The notes: generated by a model not told the origin, from the sequence alone. Counted from the stretch's first letter, positions 28,646 to 37,796 are shown. The stretch: 64,000 bases of DNA from Polaribacter sp. ALD11 (GCF_002831685.1 NZ_CP025119.1:2068001-2132000); one strand, 5' to 3'. Numbers and translations: made by a program.

Positions 28646-29713
28646 CTAAAACAACTCTTTATTACTAATGTCTAAGTAATTACGTTTTACAAAGGCTAAG
28701 ATAGTTTCTAGAATTTCGCCCATGTTTTTACAATCTTTAAATTTAACATCACCAACATATTTTATTAAGTGTTTTTTTAGAAGTTCTACGTTTTCTGGAA
28801 AAGAAATAGTGTCTGCTTTCATACATTTAATCAAGCGTGCAGTTCTTTTAGGTGCAGTAATCATTCTTTTTGCCATAAAAGAACGCTCCTCTATTTTATA
28901 TTGTCGAATAGAATCGTTTTGTAATTTTTTACCCACCATTTCTATCATCTTGAAGTTTTCTTTCATAAACTGCAAGTTGTACACTTTTAAATTCCCTTCA
29001 AAAGACTGCTGATCGAAATCTATAGCTCTAATTTTATACACAATATGATCAAAATCGTGCGTTGGTGTAATTACATAATTATAAGAACGCATATCACCTA
29101 ACAAGCGCACTAGACAACGTTCTTTAAATTTCACAAACTCTTTGGCTATTTGAGCTTTTTGAGGCTCTGTACAATCTGGTAAGATATCTCTAATAAAATC
29201 GTCTCCAGGAATTCCTGCAATATGCTCTTCTATAAGAGTGTCTTTATAAACTAAAAAGTTCATGTTATGAGGAGACAAAATATGTTCTAATTCTAGACCA
29301 TAAATACGTGAAGCATCTGCTTTTTTTACATAAAAATAAGAGAAATTATCATTTAAAATATTTCTAACTTTTATTCGAAATGGCTTTGAATTACCGAACG
29401 TACAATAATCAATAGCGTCTACATTTAAAAATGGAATACTATCATCATTACCATCTGAATGTAACCGTGTATAAATTTTCTTTAAACTTCTATCGATCTC
29501 TTCTCTATCATATTGAGAATAATAGGTTCTTACCCACAAAGTGTCTTCATCGTTCTTATCATAAACCGTAACTGAGCCTTGAAACCGCAACAAATCATCA
29601 TAATAAAGAGAAATTTTTATATTTCTATTATAATTTTTTAAATATGCATTTAACATTTCATTTACTGGAAATGTTGGTTTCTTTTTGGACATCAATTTTT
29701 TCCCTACCGCCAT
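28646..29713 (-). CDS. conserved protein with kinase-like motifs, unknown function
   Basis: I recognise no named family. The 355-aa protein has no signal or membrane segment. Several elements line up in the order of a protein-kinase/APH-type fold. They are FYVKK with K130 (candidate ATP-binding Lys), E141/E143 in a helix, a hinge-like VYKDTLIEEHIAG (155-167), GDMRSYNYVI with D207 and N212 (catalytic-loop-like), and IRAIDFDQ with D232/D234 (metal-binding DFD). The rest is basic and helical (RSFMAKRMITAPKRTARLIK). It follows dprA on the same strand, 34 bp downstream. The kinase reading is my inference and needs a structure comparison. Confidence 0.6.
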   Translation of the reverse strand: MAVGKKLMSKKKPTFPVNEMLNAYLKNYNRNIKISLYYDDLLRFQGSVTVYDKNDEDTLWVRTYYSQYDREEIDRSLKKIYTRLHSDGNDDSIPFLNVDAIDYCTFGNSKPFRIKVRNILNDNFSYFYVKKADASRIYGLELEHILSPHNMNFLVYKDTLIEEHIAGIPGDDFIRDILPDCTEPQKAQIAKEFVKFKERCLVRLLGDMRSYNYVITPTHDFDHIVYKIRAIDFDQQSFEGNLKVYNLQFMKENFKMIEMVGKKLQNDSIRQYKIEERSFMAKRMITAPKRTARLIKCMKADTISFPENVELLKKHLIKYVGDVKFKDCKNMGEILETILAFVKRNYLDISNKELF

Positions 29714-29747
29714 CTTTTCTGTTGATTTTTCTCAAAAATAAGAATAT

Positions 29748-30848
29748 TTACACCAATTCAAACATCTTTCCTGGTAAAGGTTTTGAGATTCCTTTTAATT
29801 CCATCTGTAACAATATAGACGATAATTGATAAATAGGAATGTTACATTCTAAAGAAATTACATCTAATAATTGTTGTCCTTTTTCATGCAGTAAATCATA
29901 AATTTTTTGTTCATTCTCGTTCAATTCTAAAAATAATTGTTTTTGAATTGCCTTTGGTTTTTCTGCCAAATCCCAATTTAGCATTTTCACAATTTCCTCT
30001 GCGGAATTTAATAGGAATGCTCTGTTGTTTTTTATTAGATTGTTACAACCTTTGCTATATAAATCTGTAGTTCTACCAGGAACCGCAAATACGTCTTTAT
30101 CATAAGAGTTTGCAATGTCTGCCGTTACCAAAGAACCTCCTTTTGCCGCAGATTCTATAATAATTGTGGCTTTAGAGATACCAGCAACAATTCTATTTCT
30201 TTTTAGAAAATTTTCTCTTAATGGTGTTTCTTTGTGCCAAAACTCAGTTAAAAAACCTCCGTTTTCATTTACCTGACTTATATATTTCTTATGAACTTTC
30301 GGGTACGTTTCTTCTAAACCATGCGCTAAAACTGCAATGGTTTGTAGCTTATTTTTTATTGCTGCTTTGTGCGCACAAATATCTACACCATAAGCAAAAC
30401 CACTTACAATAATGGGATTGTGTTGCGCTAAATCTGCTATTAATTTATTGCAAAAATCGCGTCCGTAAGAACTCATATTTCTGGTTCCCACAATAGAAAT
30501 AATTTTATCGTTTGAAAAATCGATAGTACCGTCTTTAAATAATAAAATAGGGCTGTCTATACAATGTTGTAAATTGGTAGGGTAATCGTCTTCTAAAAAA
30601 TATGAATATGCAAGGTCGTTTTCTTGTATGTATTTTAGCTCTTGTTCTGCAAGTTTGACGTTTTCTTCGTCAAAAAGGTGTTTTAGAACGTGTTTTCCTA
30701 TTCCGTTTATTTTTGATAAATTAGATGCTTTTTCTTTGAATATTTGAGTGACATCTCCCACGTTTACAATGAGTTTCTTCGCCAAAATATCTCCCACGGC
30801 TTTACTTTTCTGCAATCGTAAAATAGCGAGTAGTTTTTCTTCTTTCAA
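29748..30848 (-). CDS. dprA: DNA-processing protein DprA
   Basis: DprA loads RecA on incoming single-stranded DNA in natural transformation. In the 366-aa protein the N-terminal helix-hairpin-helix part (VNVGDVTQIFKEKASNLSKINGIGKHV) is followed by the Rossmann-like core (IISIVGTRNMSSYGRDF, IVSGFAYGVDICAHKAA, AVLAHGLEETYPKVHKK, GGSLVTADIANSYDKDVFAVPG). A C-terminal winged helix completes it. The start is TTG at 30848. It is divergent from the HU/SPOR gene. Confidence 0.95.
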   Translation of the reverse strand: MKEEKLLAILRLQKSKAVGDILAKKLIVNVGDVTQIFKEKASNLSKINGIGKHVLKHLFDEENVKLAEQELKYIQENDLAYSYFLEDDYPTNLQHCIDSPILLFKDGTIDFSNDKIISIVGTRNMSSYGRDFCNKLIADLAQHNPIIVSGFAYGVDICAHKAAIKNKLQTIAVLAHGLEETYPKVHKKYISQVNENGGFLTEFWHKETPLRENFLKRNRIVAGISKATIIIESAAKGGSLVTADIANSYDKDVFAVPGRTTDLYSKGCNNLIKNNRAFLLNSAEEIVKMLNWDLAEKPKAIQKQLFLELNENEQKIYDLLHEKGQQLLDVISLECNIPIYQLSSILLQMELKGISKPLPGKMFELV

Positions 30849-30930
30849 TAGTTAACAATTTGACAACCAATATATAAAAATTTTGTTGATAATTTTTATA
30901 GAACTTTCTATTATGAAACGTCTAAAATTA

Positions 30931-30938
30931 TATATTTG
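30931..30938 (+). promoter_or_regulatory. promoter -7 box (TATATTTG) abutting the HU/SPOR start
   Basis: TATATTTG fits TAnnTTTG and ends only 5 bp before the ATG at 30944, predicting a leaderless or nearly leaderless mRNA. Confidence 0.6.
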
Positions 30939-30943
30939 TTTAT

Positions 30944-31855
30944 ATGAATTTAGCCAACTACATCAACGATTTATTATACAGATATGATTGCGTAATTGTT
31001 CCTGACTTTGGAGGGTTTGTAACCAATAAAATTGGTGCAAAGTTAAATAGTGATACTCACACATTCTACCCACCAACAAAGCAAATTGCGTTTAATAGTC
31101 TTCTAAAACACAATGATGGTTTGTTAGCTAATTACATTGCCTCTGCAGAACAAATTTCTTTCGAGAAGGCTTCTACAGCTATCTCTTTGTCTGTAATTAA
31201 ATGGCAAAACGAATTGCAAAAAAAAGCCATTCAACTAGATAATTTAGGCGTTATTTCATTAAATGAACAACAACAAATTATTTTTGAACCAAAGAAAGAT
31301 GTCAACTTTTTAACAACTTCTTTTGGCTTGCCTTCTGTTGAATCTTCTACTATAGAAAGATACAGACAAGAAGTAAAACCTTTGATTCCTGTTATTAATG
31401 CTACTGAGAAAAAAGGAGTTCCTGCATTTATAAAATACGCTGCAACTGCTGCAATCTTATTAACATTAGGGGTTACTGGCTACAATGGTTATGAACAAAA
31501 CCAGCAAAAAGAAGTCTATGCAAATCAGCAAAAAGAACTAGAGAAAAAGATACAATCTGCTACGTTTGTTATTTCTAATCCGCTACCAACCTTAGAACTA
31601 AATGTTGTTAAAGAAGTAGCGAAACCATATCATATTGTTGCTGGTGCTTTTCAAATTGCAGAAAATGCAGATAAAAAAGTAAAAGAATTAATTTCTGAAG
31701 GTTTTAATGCTCAAATTATTGGAGTCAATAAATGGGGGTTAACACAGGTTACTTTTAATAGTTATGCAGATAAAAATGACGCAATCAACAGTTTGAATAA
31801 GATTAAAAGAACGGTATCTAAAGACGCTTGGTTATTAGTTAAAACTACCAAATAA
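30944..31855 (+). CDS. HU-CCDC81 and SPOR domain membrane protein
   Basis: The 303-aa protein is of a type characteristic of Bacteroidota. Two HU-CCDC81-like domains occupy the N-terminal part (NYINDLLYRYDCVIVPDFGG, with FYPPTKQIAFNSLLKHNDG). One membrane helix lies at about residues 163-180, and a SPOR domain at about 229-303 (YHIVAGAFQIAENADKKVKE) should bind denuded septal peptidoglycan. The N-terminus would be cytoplasmic and may contact DNA. A role at the division site is the usual inference. Confidence 0.9.
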   Translation: MNLANYINDLLYRYDCVIVPDFGGFVTNKIGAKLNSDTHTFYPPTKQIAFNSLLKHNDGLLANYIASAEQISFEKASTAISLSVIKWQNELQKKAIQLDNLGVISLNEQQQIIFEPKKDVNFLTTSFGLPSVESSTIERYRQEVKPLIPVINATEKKGVPAFIKYAATAAILLTLGVTGYNGYEQNQQKEVYANQQKELEKKIQSATFVISNPLPTLELNVVKEVAKPYHIVAGAFQIAENADKKVKELISEGFNAQIIGVNKWGLTQVTFNSYADKNDAINSLNKIKRTVSKDAWLLVKTTK

Positions 31856-31904
31856 TTTTACTTTTCTTTCTGTTTTTAGCATCACTTATAAATTAGTGAT
31901 TGTG

Positions 31905-31912
31905 TATCTTTG
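31905..31912 (+). promoter_or_regulatory. promoter -7 box (TATCTTTG) of the thioesterase gene
   Basis: TATCTTTG fits TAnnTTTG. An in-frame TTG at 31910-31912 is part of this box, so the ATG at 31934 must be the start. Confidence 0.6.
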
Positions 31913-31933
31913 CAAAAAAAAAATTATTTTTTG

Positions 31934-32443
31934 ATGGAAGCAAAAACACCTAAAGAATCTTTAACAATTTTAACAGATTTAGTCTTACCAGGAGAAACTA
32001 ATTATTTAGACAATCTTTTTGGCGGAGAATTATTAGCTAGAATGGACAGAGCTTGTAGTATTGCCGCAAGAAGACACTCTAGAAGAATTGTAGTTACTGC
32101 TTCTGTAAATCATGTTGCCTTTAATAAATCTGTGCCAGTTGGTAGTGTTGTTACCGTAGAAGCGAAAGTTTCTAGAGCATTTAACTCTTCTATGGAAATT
32201 TACGTTGATGTTTGGATTGAAGACAGACAATCTAGGCATAGAACAAAAGTAAACGAAGGTATTTATACTTTTGTTGCTGTAGATGAAACTGGCAAACCCG
32301 TTCAAATACCTCAATTAGTTCCAGAAACTGATTTAGAAAAAGAACGTTTTGAAGGTGCACTAAGACGTAAACAATTGAGTTTAGTATTAGCAGGAAAACT
32401 AAAACCAAATGAAGCTACTGCTTTAAAGGCTTTGTTTAATTAA
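31934..32443 (+). CDS. acyl-CoA thioesterase (hotdog fold)
   Basis: The 169-aa hotdog-fold protein hydrolyses acyl-CoA esters. DNLFGGELLARMDRACSIAA contains the usual N/D-x-x-G-G motif before the central helix, and VVTASVNHVAFNKSVPVGSVV is the next conserved block. It resembles YciA/BACH-type acyl-CoA thioesterases. The start at 31934 is chosen because the longer frame begins inside the promoter box. The small MscS gene follows after 12 bp, so the two are probably co-transcribed. Confidence 0.9.
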   Translation: MEAKTPKESLTILTDLVLPGETNYLDNLFGGELLARMDRACSIAARRHSRRIVVTASVNHVAFNKSVPVGSVVTVEAKVSRAFNSSMEIYVDVWIEDRQSRHRTKVNEGIYTFVAVDETGKPVQIPQLVPETDLEKERFEGALRRKQLSLVLAGKLKPNEATALKALFN

Positions 32444-32455
32444 AAGTGATACTAT

Positions 32456-32965
32456 ATGGAGTTTTTCAATCATTTTAAAATTATTGAATCTGTAATTGTT
32501 TTTGTAATTGCTTTTTTTATTCGATTATTTATTACAAAATCGCTTCGAAAAATTCAAACAAAATTCGGATTTCAAAATTCAAGAATTTTAGTAACCAATA
32601 AAATCATTTCAATTCTTATTTACATAACTGTAATTGTTGTAATTTCTTTTATTTGGGGAGTAGATGAAAAACAATTATTAATTTATATCTCTTCTTTCTT
32701 AACCATTTTAGGAATTGCTTTTTTTGCACAATGGTCTATTCTATCTAACATTACAGCTGGCATTATACTTTACGTAAACTATCCTGTAAAAATTGGAGAC
32801 ACCATTACTGTTTTAGAAAAAGACAATAATATTACTGGTGAAATTAGAGATATTGGTGCATTTTTTATCACCTTAAGAACACCTGAAAAAGAACTAATTA
32901 CATTACCTAATGCTATTATTCTTCAGAAGAACATAAAATATTCTCCACAACCGATGAGATTATAA
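32456..32965 (+). CDS. small MscS-type mechanosensitive channel protein
   Basis: The 169-aa protein has three predicted membrane helices. The third runs into the MscS pore region (FLTILGIAFFAQWSILSNITAGIILY) and the following beta domain (YPVKIGDTITVLEKDNNITGEIRDIGAFFITLRTPEKELITLPN). The large C-terminal vestibule domain of E. coli MscS is absent, as in many short family members. It probably acts in osmotic relief. It is second in a two-gene unit after the thioesterase. Confidence 0.88.
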   Translation: MEFFNHFKIIESVIVFVIAFFIRLFITKSLRKIQTKFGFQNSRILVTNKIISILIYITVIVVISFIWGVDEKQLLIYISSFLTILGIAFFAQWSILSNITAGIILYVNYPVKIGDTITVLEKDNNITGEIRDIGAFFITLRTPEKELITLPNAIILQKNIKYSPQPMRL

Positions 32966-33028
32966 TTTTACTATTAGACTCTATTACAGATTATTTATTC
33001 TGTTAGAATCGTTGTATGTTTATAAAAT

Positions 33029-33066
33029 AACAAAGAAGCTCAAATTAAAATTTGCGCTTCTTTGTT
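33029..33066. terminator. bidirectional terminator hairpin
   Basis: AACAAAGAAGC pairs perfectly with GCTTCTTTGTT across 16 nt that contain a second small stem (CAAATT / ATTTG). It lies between the convergent MscS and DJ-1/PfpI genes. T-runs are weak, so its terminator function is moderate. Confidence 0.6.
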
Positions 33067-33108
33067 CTACGACCTAACTAACGTAGATAATTCTATTTCA
33101 ATATAAAA

Positions 33109-33669
33109 TTAGACCATTTGACCCGCATGTTTACCTTCGTAAACCTCCTCCACTAATTTAGCATTAAATGCAGGCAAATCATCCGGGTTTCTACTAGTAA
33201 CCAAACCTTGGTCTACCACTACTTCCTCGTCACTCCAGTTTGCCCCAGCATTTATAAGATCTGTTTTAATTGAACTATATGAAGTTACATTTCTATCTTT
33301 TAATACATCTGCCTCTACCAATAACCATGGTCCGTGGCAAATAGCACCAACCGGCTTATGATTCTCAAAGAAAGACTTCACAAAACTCACTGCCTTGCCA
33401 TTATTTCGTAATAAATCTGGGTTTATAACCCCACCTGGCAACATCAATGCATTATAATCTTTTTGAGAAACCTCATCTAAAGTCTTATCAACTTTATACG
33501 TTTTCCCCCAATTGCCATCGTTCCAAGATTTTATTTCTCCAGACTCTAAAGATACAATGTGCACTTCTGCACCTGCTTCCTCTAACGCTTTTTTTGGTTC
33601 TCTTAATTCGCTTTCTTCAAATCCATTAGTTGCTAAAATTGCAACGGTCTTTCTTTTTAAGTTTTCCAT
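33109..33669 (-). CDS. DJ-1/PfpI-family protein (type 1 glutamine amidotransferase-like)
   Basis: The 186-aa protein has the nucleophile elbow GAICHGPWLL with C111 and H112, an upstream glutamate pair in GFEESEL (residues 17-22), and LMLPGGVINPD. The family includes the YhbO/PfpI proteins, described as stress-related deglycases or proteases. No signal peptide is seen. It is monocistronic. The exact activity cannot be decided from sequence. Confidence 0.9.
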   Translation of the reverse strand: MENLKRKTVAILATNGFEESELREPKKALEEAGAEVHIVSLESGEIKSWNDGNWGKTYKVDKTLDEVSQKDYNALMLPGGVINPDLLRNNGKAVSFVKSFFENHKPVGAICHGPWLLVEADVLKDRNVTSYSSIKTDLINAGANWSDEEVVVDQGLVTSRNPDDLPAFNAKLVEEVYEGKHAGQMV

Positions 33670-33798
33670 TTTAATAAAATTTTAATTCATATAAGAGAAT
33701 TTAAATAAGTTCTAAATTCTCTCACAAAATTAATTATTAATCAAGTAACTTTTGTGTGGTATCAAATTCTATTTTAACGCAAATACTATTTTAAGGGT

Positions 33799-35034
33799 TT
33801 ATCTTTTTAAAATCCAAGAAGCGGGATTTAGCTTTGTCGTATTCTTATACAAAACGAAAATTAACGTCGTTTTTCCAGAAACTTTGTCTGTAAATATCTG
33901 ACCTATCTTTTGTCCTGTTGTTACGTTATCTCCCTTCTGAACATAGAGTTTCTCTAAGTTATTGTAAGAAGTAATGTAGTTTCCATGTTGAATTAAGACA
34001 TTTCTTCTTCCACCAGAAGTCACTAAAACATTCAAGATCTTTCCATTAAAGATAGCTTGTGCACTTCTTCCTCTTTGGGTAACCATGTGCAAACCTGTAC
34101 TATTAATTGTAATTCCAGGAAAAGTGGGATGAGACTGCTTACCAAACCTTCTTGTAATTAAGCCTTCTTCTATAGGCCAAGGCAACTTTCCTTTATTTAA
34201 TTCAAATTTTGCTGCTAGGGCTTTTGCTTCCGGACTTAAAACAAACTCATTCTTTTTGGTTATTTTCGGTTTATTTATAAGCTTTGCATTTGCTATTTTG
34301 TTTGCTTTTGCTATTTCATCACGAATAATTTTGTCTATTTTTTCAGCAACTCTTTTTTCAGCATTTATTTTATTTTGAATTTCTCTTTTATACTTTCTTT
34401 CTTTCTTTTTAATTGTAGATATTAACTTTACTTTATTATTCTTATCAATCTCAATCTTTTCCTTTTGATCTTTTTCTGAAAGAATTAAAGTATCTTTTAC
34501 TTGTTTTTGATATAGTAAAGAATCATTCATTTTTTTTACCAAATCTGTTTGAACACCAATTTCTTCTCCTTGCTTTTTCCTGAAAGAAGTATATTGTTTC
34601 ATGTATTCTAAACGCTTGTATGCTTGATGAAAATTTTGAGAAGACAACAAGAACATCATCCTGCTTTGTTGAGATTTACTCTTATAAGATTTTAAAATCA
34701 TACTTGCGTAATCTGTCTTTAAAGCCAAAAGCTCCTTTTCTAGCTTCGTAATTTCTTTTTTGTTCTTAGAAATCTCTCTAGATAACAATCTTGCTTCAGA
34801 ATTAATGGTACGTATTAACCTTAATCTTACATCTATTTTCTGATTTAGATCTTTTAGATCTTCAAGAACATTCTTTTCCTTTTTTTGCTCCTTAAACAAT
34901 AAACTGTTTACTTGAGCAATCTCTTTTTTTAATTTTTTTCGCTGTTGTTCTAACTCTTTTTTTGTTTGACTAAAAGTTGACAAACAAGTAAAAGTCAAAA
35001 TAAATAATGTTGTATAAAACCGAGCCTTTATCAC
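33799..35034 (-). CDS. EnvC-like coiled-coil protein with degenerate LytM (M23) domain
   Basis: The 411-aa protein has a signal peptide (FYTTLFILTFTCLSTFS). Long coiled coils follow (about residues 23-130 and 170-240), then a C-terminal LytM/M23 domain (GLITRRFGKQSHPTFPG onward). The active-site residues of true M23 peptidases appear to be lost: there is no HxxxD, and the final HxH is replaced by IFV in TTLIFVLYK. That is the pattern of EnvC, which activates amidases rather than cutting itself. The GTG start overlaps the DUF4292 stop by 1 bp. It is last in a four-gene operon. Confidence 0.88.
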   Translation of the reverse strand: MIKARFYTTLFILTFTCLSTFSQTKKELEQQRKKLKKEIAQVNSLLFKEQKKEKNVLEDLKDLNQKIDVRLRLIRTINSEARLLSREISKNKKEITKLEKELLALKTDYASMILKSYKSKSQQSRMMFLLSSQNFHQAYKRLEYMKQYTSFRKKQGEEIGVQTDLVKKMNDSLLYQKQVKDTLILSEKDQKEKIEIDKNNKVKLISTIKKKERKYKREIQNKINAEKRVAEKIDKIIRDEIAKANKIANAKLINKPKITKKNEFVLSPEAKALAAKFELNKGKLPWPIEEGLITRRFGKQSHPTFPGITINSTGLHMVTQRGRSAQAIFNGKILNVLVTSGGRRNVLIQHGNYITSYNNLEKLYVQKGDNVTTGQKIGQIFTDKVSGKTTLIFVLYKNTTKLNPASWILKR

Positions 35035-35804
35035 TATATCTGAATGCGTTTATATCCTTTAGGTATTTTAAAAGAAGTATTTATTTCCGTATTAAACTCA
35101 ACAGATTTCAATATAAAATCTATCGTTGTTAATTTATTTCCTTGTTTTGCTTTTATATTTATTTCTTGCGGATACACTACATCTTCTATCAATTTATAAG
35201 AAGGATATTTGATATCTAAACGCTGCCCTTTCATAGAATTTACAATAGATTGATGGTCTAATTTAAAATGACCAGGATTCACTGCAAAAAAAACATCAAA
35301 AAAATTTGCCTGCACTTGCGGAGATAAAATGTAAGAATTATTTACAATTTCTATATTTTGCTTTTCCTTTTTAACATCTAAAATAGCTTCACCTAAAAAC
35401 AAATTTTGCAATTGTTGAAAGTTAATTTCTGTACCTAATAATTTCTCTAACATCGAAAAATCTCCTTCAAAATACTTTTTTTCTAGAGGTGAATAAAAAC
35501 TTACTTTTTCTGGAGTTATTTTAGCTTTAAAAACGTTGATAAACTTCGTTCCTTTTAACCAAATTACCTCATCTTTTTGTATTTTTAAATAAACAGAAAT
35601 ACTTTGATTTACTTTTCCATCATTAAAATTTGCTTTTAACTTAGCGTCTATTGTTTCTTTATCAAAAGTGGCAGAAAGATGCTTTCTTACTACTTTTTTA
35701 GCAGACATTTCCCTTGCAACCAAATTAGAATCTATTACATATTTTTTTGTTTTACAAGAAGTAAAAACAATGGTTAACACTACTAAATATTTTAAATATC
35801 GCAT
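35034..35804 (-). CDS. DUF4292 lipoprotein
   Basis: The 256-aa protein has a lipoprotein signal (YLVVLTIVFTSC, Cys17) and a LolA/LppX-like beta-rich body (VSVYLKIQKDEVIWLKGTKF is representative), as in the DUF4292 family of Bacteroidota. Such proteins often lie beside TPR and EnvC-like genes, exactly as here. A role in outer-membrane lipid or lipoprotein handling is possible but unproved. Confidence 0.85.
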   Translation of the reverse strand: MRYLKYLVVLTIVFTSCKTKKYVIDSNLVAREMSAKKVVRKHLSATFDKETIDAKLKANFNDGKVNQSISVYLKIQKDEVIWLKGTKFINVFKAKITPEKVSFYSPLEKKYFEGDFSMLEKLLGTEINFQQLQNLFLGEAILDVKKEKQNIEIVNNSYILSPQVQANFFDVFFAVNPGHFKLDHQSIVNSMKGQRLDIKYPSYKLIEDVVYPQEINIKAKQGNKLTTIDFILKSVEFNTEINTSFKIPKGYKRIQI

Positions 35805-35805
35805 T

Positions 35806-36780
35806 TTATTTTTTTAACTTTTCAAATTTTTCTTTGTACTTTTTTTCTTCGGATTTATTACCTAAACCTTTATAAGAAACAGCCATTTCATTATAAAAAT
35901 CGGCTTCCATTGCATCTTCAATAACAAAATCGATACCGTTTTTTAAAGTTTCTAAAGCTTTTTTATAAGCTTTCTTCGCATTTAATGCTTTCCCACTCAT
36001 TAAATATACAAAAGGCTGTGCAGGAAACAGCGCAATACCTTCTGTACTATATTTTAAAAGCAACGCTGGTTTGTCTTCAGTAGACTCTAAAATTTGTTTT
36101 AATACAGCATAAGATTTATTCGTTTCAAACCTCTTAAAAATACTTTCTGCAACTGCTGTTGTTTTTACAACTCCGTTGTTTCTTTTCTCTAAACTGTCTT
36201 TTACCTTCTTAAGGCTTGCTGGCAATAAATTTTCTTCTTGCAAAACATTCATAATACTTAAAGCACTTTTATAGTCTCTATTTCGCAAGTATAGTCTCAC
36301 TAAATAAGCTCTTTCTCTAGACTTAGAAATAACAATTTTTTGTTGAATTTTTATCGCTTCAGAAAAGTTATTTTCTTTCACAAAAACCTTTACTAAATGC
36401 TTTTGCATCCAAATATTTTTAACATCTTTTTCAATGGCTCGATTGATATATTCTTTTGCTAAAAGTGTATTATTCAATTCTAAATAGTTTTTAGAGAACT
36501 CATAAAAAACAGCTAAATCATTTGGTAATATTTGATTACAACTCTCTAAATTTTCTATAGCTTTTTGGTAGTTTCCAATAGATTTCTGAGACAACGCTTT
36601 AAAGAAAAATTGCTGAAATTGCAACTCTTTTTCCTCTGTTAAATCTACCGCTGCGGGAATACTGTCTTGTGCAAGACATTTTAAAGAAATTATAAAAAAG
36701 AGCAAAGAAAAAAGAGACACCTTAAAATAATCTAATTGCCTCTCTTTTCTATACGCTATCTTTTTTACTCTAAAAATCAT
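35806..36780 (-). CDS. tetratricopeptide-repeat protein, exported
   Basis: The 324-aa protein has a signal-like hydrophobic stretch preceded by a long basic tail (residues 1-18, then FKVSLFSLLFFIISLKCLA). TPR helices follow across the rest (KALSQKSIGNYQKAIENLES, LAVFYEFSKNYLELNNTLLA, AYKKALETLKNGIDFV). The ATG overlaps the upstream nucleotidyltransferase stop as TAATG. A true start further in, nearer the hydrophobic segment, is possible. It is probably a periplasmic scaffold. Confidence 0.85.
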   Translation of the reverse strand: MIFRVKKIAYRKERQLDYFKVSLFSLLFFIISLKCLAQDSIPAAVDLTEEKELQFQQFFFKALSQKSIGNYQKAIENLESCNQILPNDLAVFYEFSKNYLELNNTLLAKEYINRAIEKDVKNIWMQKHLVKVFVKENNFSEAIKIQQKIVISKSRERAYLVRLYLRNRDYKSALSIMNVLQEENLLPASLKKVKDSLEKRNNGVVKTTAVAESIFKRFETNKSYAVLKQILESTEDKPALLLKYSTEGIALFPAQPFVYLMSGKALNAKKAYKKALETLKNGIDFVIEDAMEADFYNEMAVSYKGLGNKSEEKKYKEKFEKLKK

Positions 36781-37796
36781 TAAGTTAATTCTGTATAATC
36801 TCCAATACTAACTGAGGTAAAATTACCATCAAACTTCGCATGATTTCCAATCATGGCATTGTCTAGTTTTGCATTCGAAATTACCACATTTGTTTGTATT
36901 AAAGAGTTTGTAATTGTCGTATTTTCTACAACACTATTTTCTCCTATAGAAACATAAGGTCCTATTTTTGTGTTTTTTAAAACTACATTCTTTCCAACAT
37001 AACAAGGTTGAATAATTTCTGAGTTCTCTAACACAACGTCTTCAGACACTAAATTATTACCTGCTTTGTGTTCAAATTCTAAAACTTGCTTATTTGTATC
37101 TACCGTTGGGTCTTTCTTTCCACAATCCATCCAAGTAGTTACCGTTCCTGGAATAAATTTTGCACCATCTCTTTTTAATGTTTCTAAAACATTGGTTAAT
37201 TGATATTCGTTGTTCTCTCTTAAATCATTATCAATTAAATATTGAATTTCAGTTCTTACTTTATCTCCGTCTTTAAAGTAGTAAATTCCAATAATTGCTA
37301 AATCGGAAACAAAATCCTTTGGCTTTTCAATAAAATCTGTAATAAAACCATCTTCTAATTTCACAACACCAAAAGCACTTGGGTCTTCTACTTGCTTTAC
37401 CCAAATTGCACCATCTGCATTAGCATCTAATTTAAAATCTGCCTTAAATAAAGTATCTGCATACGCAACAACACAAGGGCCTCTCAAAGAATCTTTAGCA
37501 CAAAAAAGTGCATGCGCAGTTCCCAAAGCTTCTTCTTGAACATAAACAGAACCTTTAGCACCTAATTCTTTTGCTATTTTTAATAAATTCTCTTTTGTGT
37601 TTGCAGGAAATCCTTTTTTGGCAGGTCCTATTATGAAGGCAATCTCATCTATTTTTTCATCTATTACAGATGAAATGTCTTCTACCAATCTTTGTACAAT
37701 TGATTTTCCAGCAATTACAGTTAAAGGCTTAGGAACAGTTAACGTATGTGGTCTCAAACGAGATCCGATTCCTGCCATTGGTACAATTATCTTCAT
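36780..37796 (-). CDS. sugar-phosphate nucleotidyltransferase
   Basis: The 338-aa protein is an RmlA/GlmU-like NTP transferase. The N-terminal nucleotide-binding signature is IVPMAGIGSRLRPHTLTVPK, followed by QEEALGTAHALF, VAYADTLF with a metal-binding Asp, and DFIEKPKDF. A C-terminal left-handed beta-helix (hexapeptide repeats such as VVLENSEIIQPCYVGKNVVL) completes it. It would make an NDP-sugar for envelope polysaccharides. It is the first gene of the operon with TPR, DUF4292 and EnvC-like genes. Confidence 0.9.
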   Translation of the reverse strand: MKIIVPMAGIGSRLRPHTLTVPKPLTVIAGKSIVQRLVEDISSVIDEKIDEIAFIIGPAKKGFPANTKENLLKIAKELGAKGSVYVQEEALGTAHALFCAKDSLRGPCVVAYADTLFKADFKLDANADGAIWVKQVEDPSAFGVVKLEDGFITDFIEKPKDFVSDLAIIGIYYFKDGDKVRTEIQYLIDNDLRENNEYQLTNVLETLKRDGAKFIPGTVTTWMDCGKKDPTVDTNKQVLEFEHKAGNNLVSEDVVLENSEIIQPCYVGKNVVLKNTKIGPYVSIGENSVVENTTITNSLIQTNVVISNAKLDNAMIGNHAKFDGNFTSVSIGDYTELT

